Shown here: piece by piece, positions 32,432 through 32,595 of the stretch | Position numbering within the stretch: position 1 is the stretch's first letter | How the letters are laid out: each line of letters begins with the position of its first letter | DNA from: Rhodopirellula sp. | GTDB lineage: Bacteria > Planctomycetota > Planctomycetia > Pirellulales > Pirellulaceae | NCBI GenBank assembly: GCA_002712845.1 | Contig: PAUV01000099.1 | Coordinates: 1 to 32,595, forward strand | DNA length: 32,595 nucleotides | Direction of reading: 5' to 3' | Notes under the pieces: model-generated | Seen by the model: only the letters and a program-made list of their open reading frames with translations | Told to the model about the DNA's origin: nothing | The model's database searches: none | Made by a program: the position numbers and the translations under genes

Positions 32432-32595
32432 ATGTCACAAACATCGATGCCTTTCCGGCAACGCAATCTTAAATTTCCCCACCGGCTCGCACTTGTCATT
32501 ACCGCTAGCATCATCTTGACCACAGCACCGGCGAACGCCGGTGAATACCTCAACGGTATCAAATGGAAGGAACCTGGTGTCGTCACTCCAGGCAA
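32432..32595 (+). CDS. N-terminal part of a secreted protein running off the window
   Basis: An ATG at 32432 opens a frame that stays open to the window end (54 full codons). It starts MSQTSMPFRQRNLKFPHR, followed by a hydrophobic core (LALVITASIILTTAPANA) and a likely cleavage before GEYLNGIKWKEPGVVTPG. The short mature start with a Trp-x-Glu-Pro and VVTPG pattern resembles secreted planctomycete proteins of the DUF1080 (3-keto-disaccharide hydrolase-like) group, but too little is visible to be sure. A second ATG at 32447 is an alternative start. It is divergent from the CxxCH gene across about 260 bp. Confidence 0.7.
   Translation, partial: MSQTSMPFRQRNLKFPHRLALVITASIILTTAPANAGEYLNGIKWKEPGVVTPG

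Noticed and set aside
1..32595. CRISPR array, insertion sequence, phage or tRNA gene
   Set aside because: No spaced direct repeats, transposase, integrase, terminal inverted repeats or cloverleaf sequences were seen. The tandem arrays have no unique spacers.

Overview
The window (about 32.6 kb, moderate GC) looks like chromosomal DNA of a planctomycete, most likely of the Rhodopirellula/Pirellulaceae type. Support: a very long SecA with clade-style insertions and a SEC-C tail; a Ser/Thr kinase fused to membrane segments beside an ECF sigma factor; an 'NPFAPP' N-terminal membrane protein; secreted sulfatase, SASA esterase and EF-hand hydrolase; a secreted protein with a CxxCH site; and many genes without a clear Shine-Dalgarno site. 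This assignment is inference from gene content. I see no phage, insertion sequence, CRISPR array, tRNA or rRNA.

Layout. 1-146: C-terminal RGG-repeat tail of a protein that begins outside the window, followed by a strong terminator. 568-5731 (minus): secA then waaA, 40 bp apart, probably co-transcribed (protein export, and Kdo transfer to lipid A). 6436-6996 (minus): small membrane protein. 7607-10627 (plus): secreted or periplasmic CHAT-domain protein without the catalytic cysteine. 10780-15534 (minus): ECF sigma factor, pseudokinase (8-base overlap) and zinc-ribbon multi-membrane Ser/Thr kinase. 16206-19592 (minus): large FHA/coiled-coil/membrane protein.

20177-20590 (plus): DksA/TraR-type zinc-finger protein. 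20982-22169 (plus): HtrA-like protease. 22496-24975 (minus): rhomboid protease and MATE transporter, stop and start overlapping in ATGA. 25312-25644 (plus): IscA-type Fe-S protein with a near-perfect terminator. 25850-30678: exported degradative enzymes (iduronate-sulfatase-like, SASA esterase, EF-hand alpha/beta hydrolase) with a VOC protein between them. 30872-32173 (minus): secreted protein with a CGICH motif. 32432-end (plus): start of another secreted protein.

How the genes may work together. The 7.6-19.6 kb block carries the proteins most likely to form a regulatory circuit: sigma factor, kinase, degraded kinase, divergent FHA protein and Cys-less CHAT protein. Several have lost catalytic or binding residues, which suggests scaffold or sensor roles. 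The best single structural observation is a five-fold repeated helical module, not part of canonical SecA, inside the C-terminal half of SecA. A further theme is the number of short perfect tandem duplications (units 12-18 bp, one of 33 bp) in both genes and gaps.
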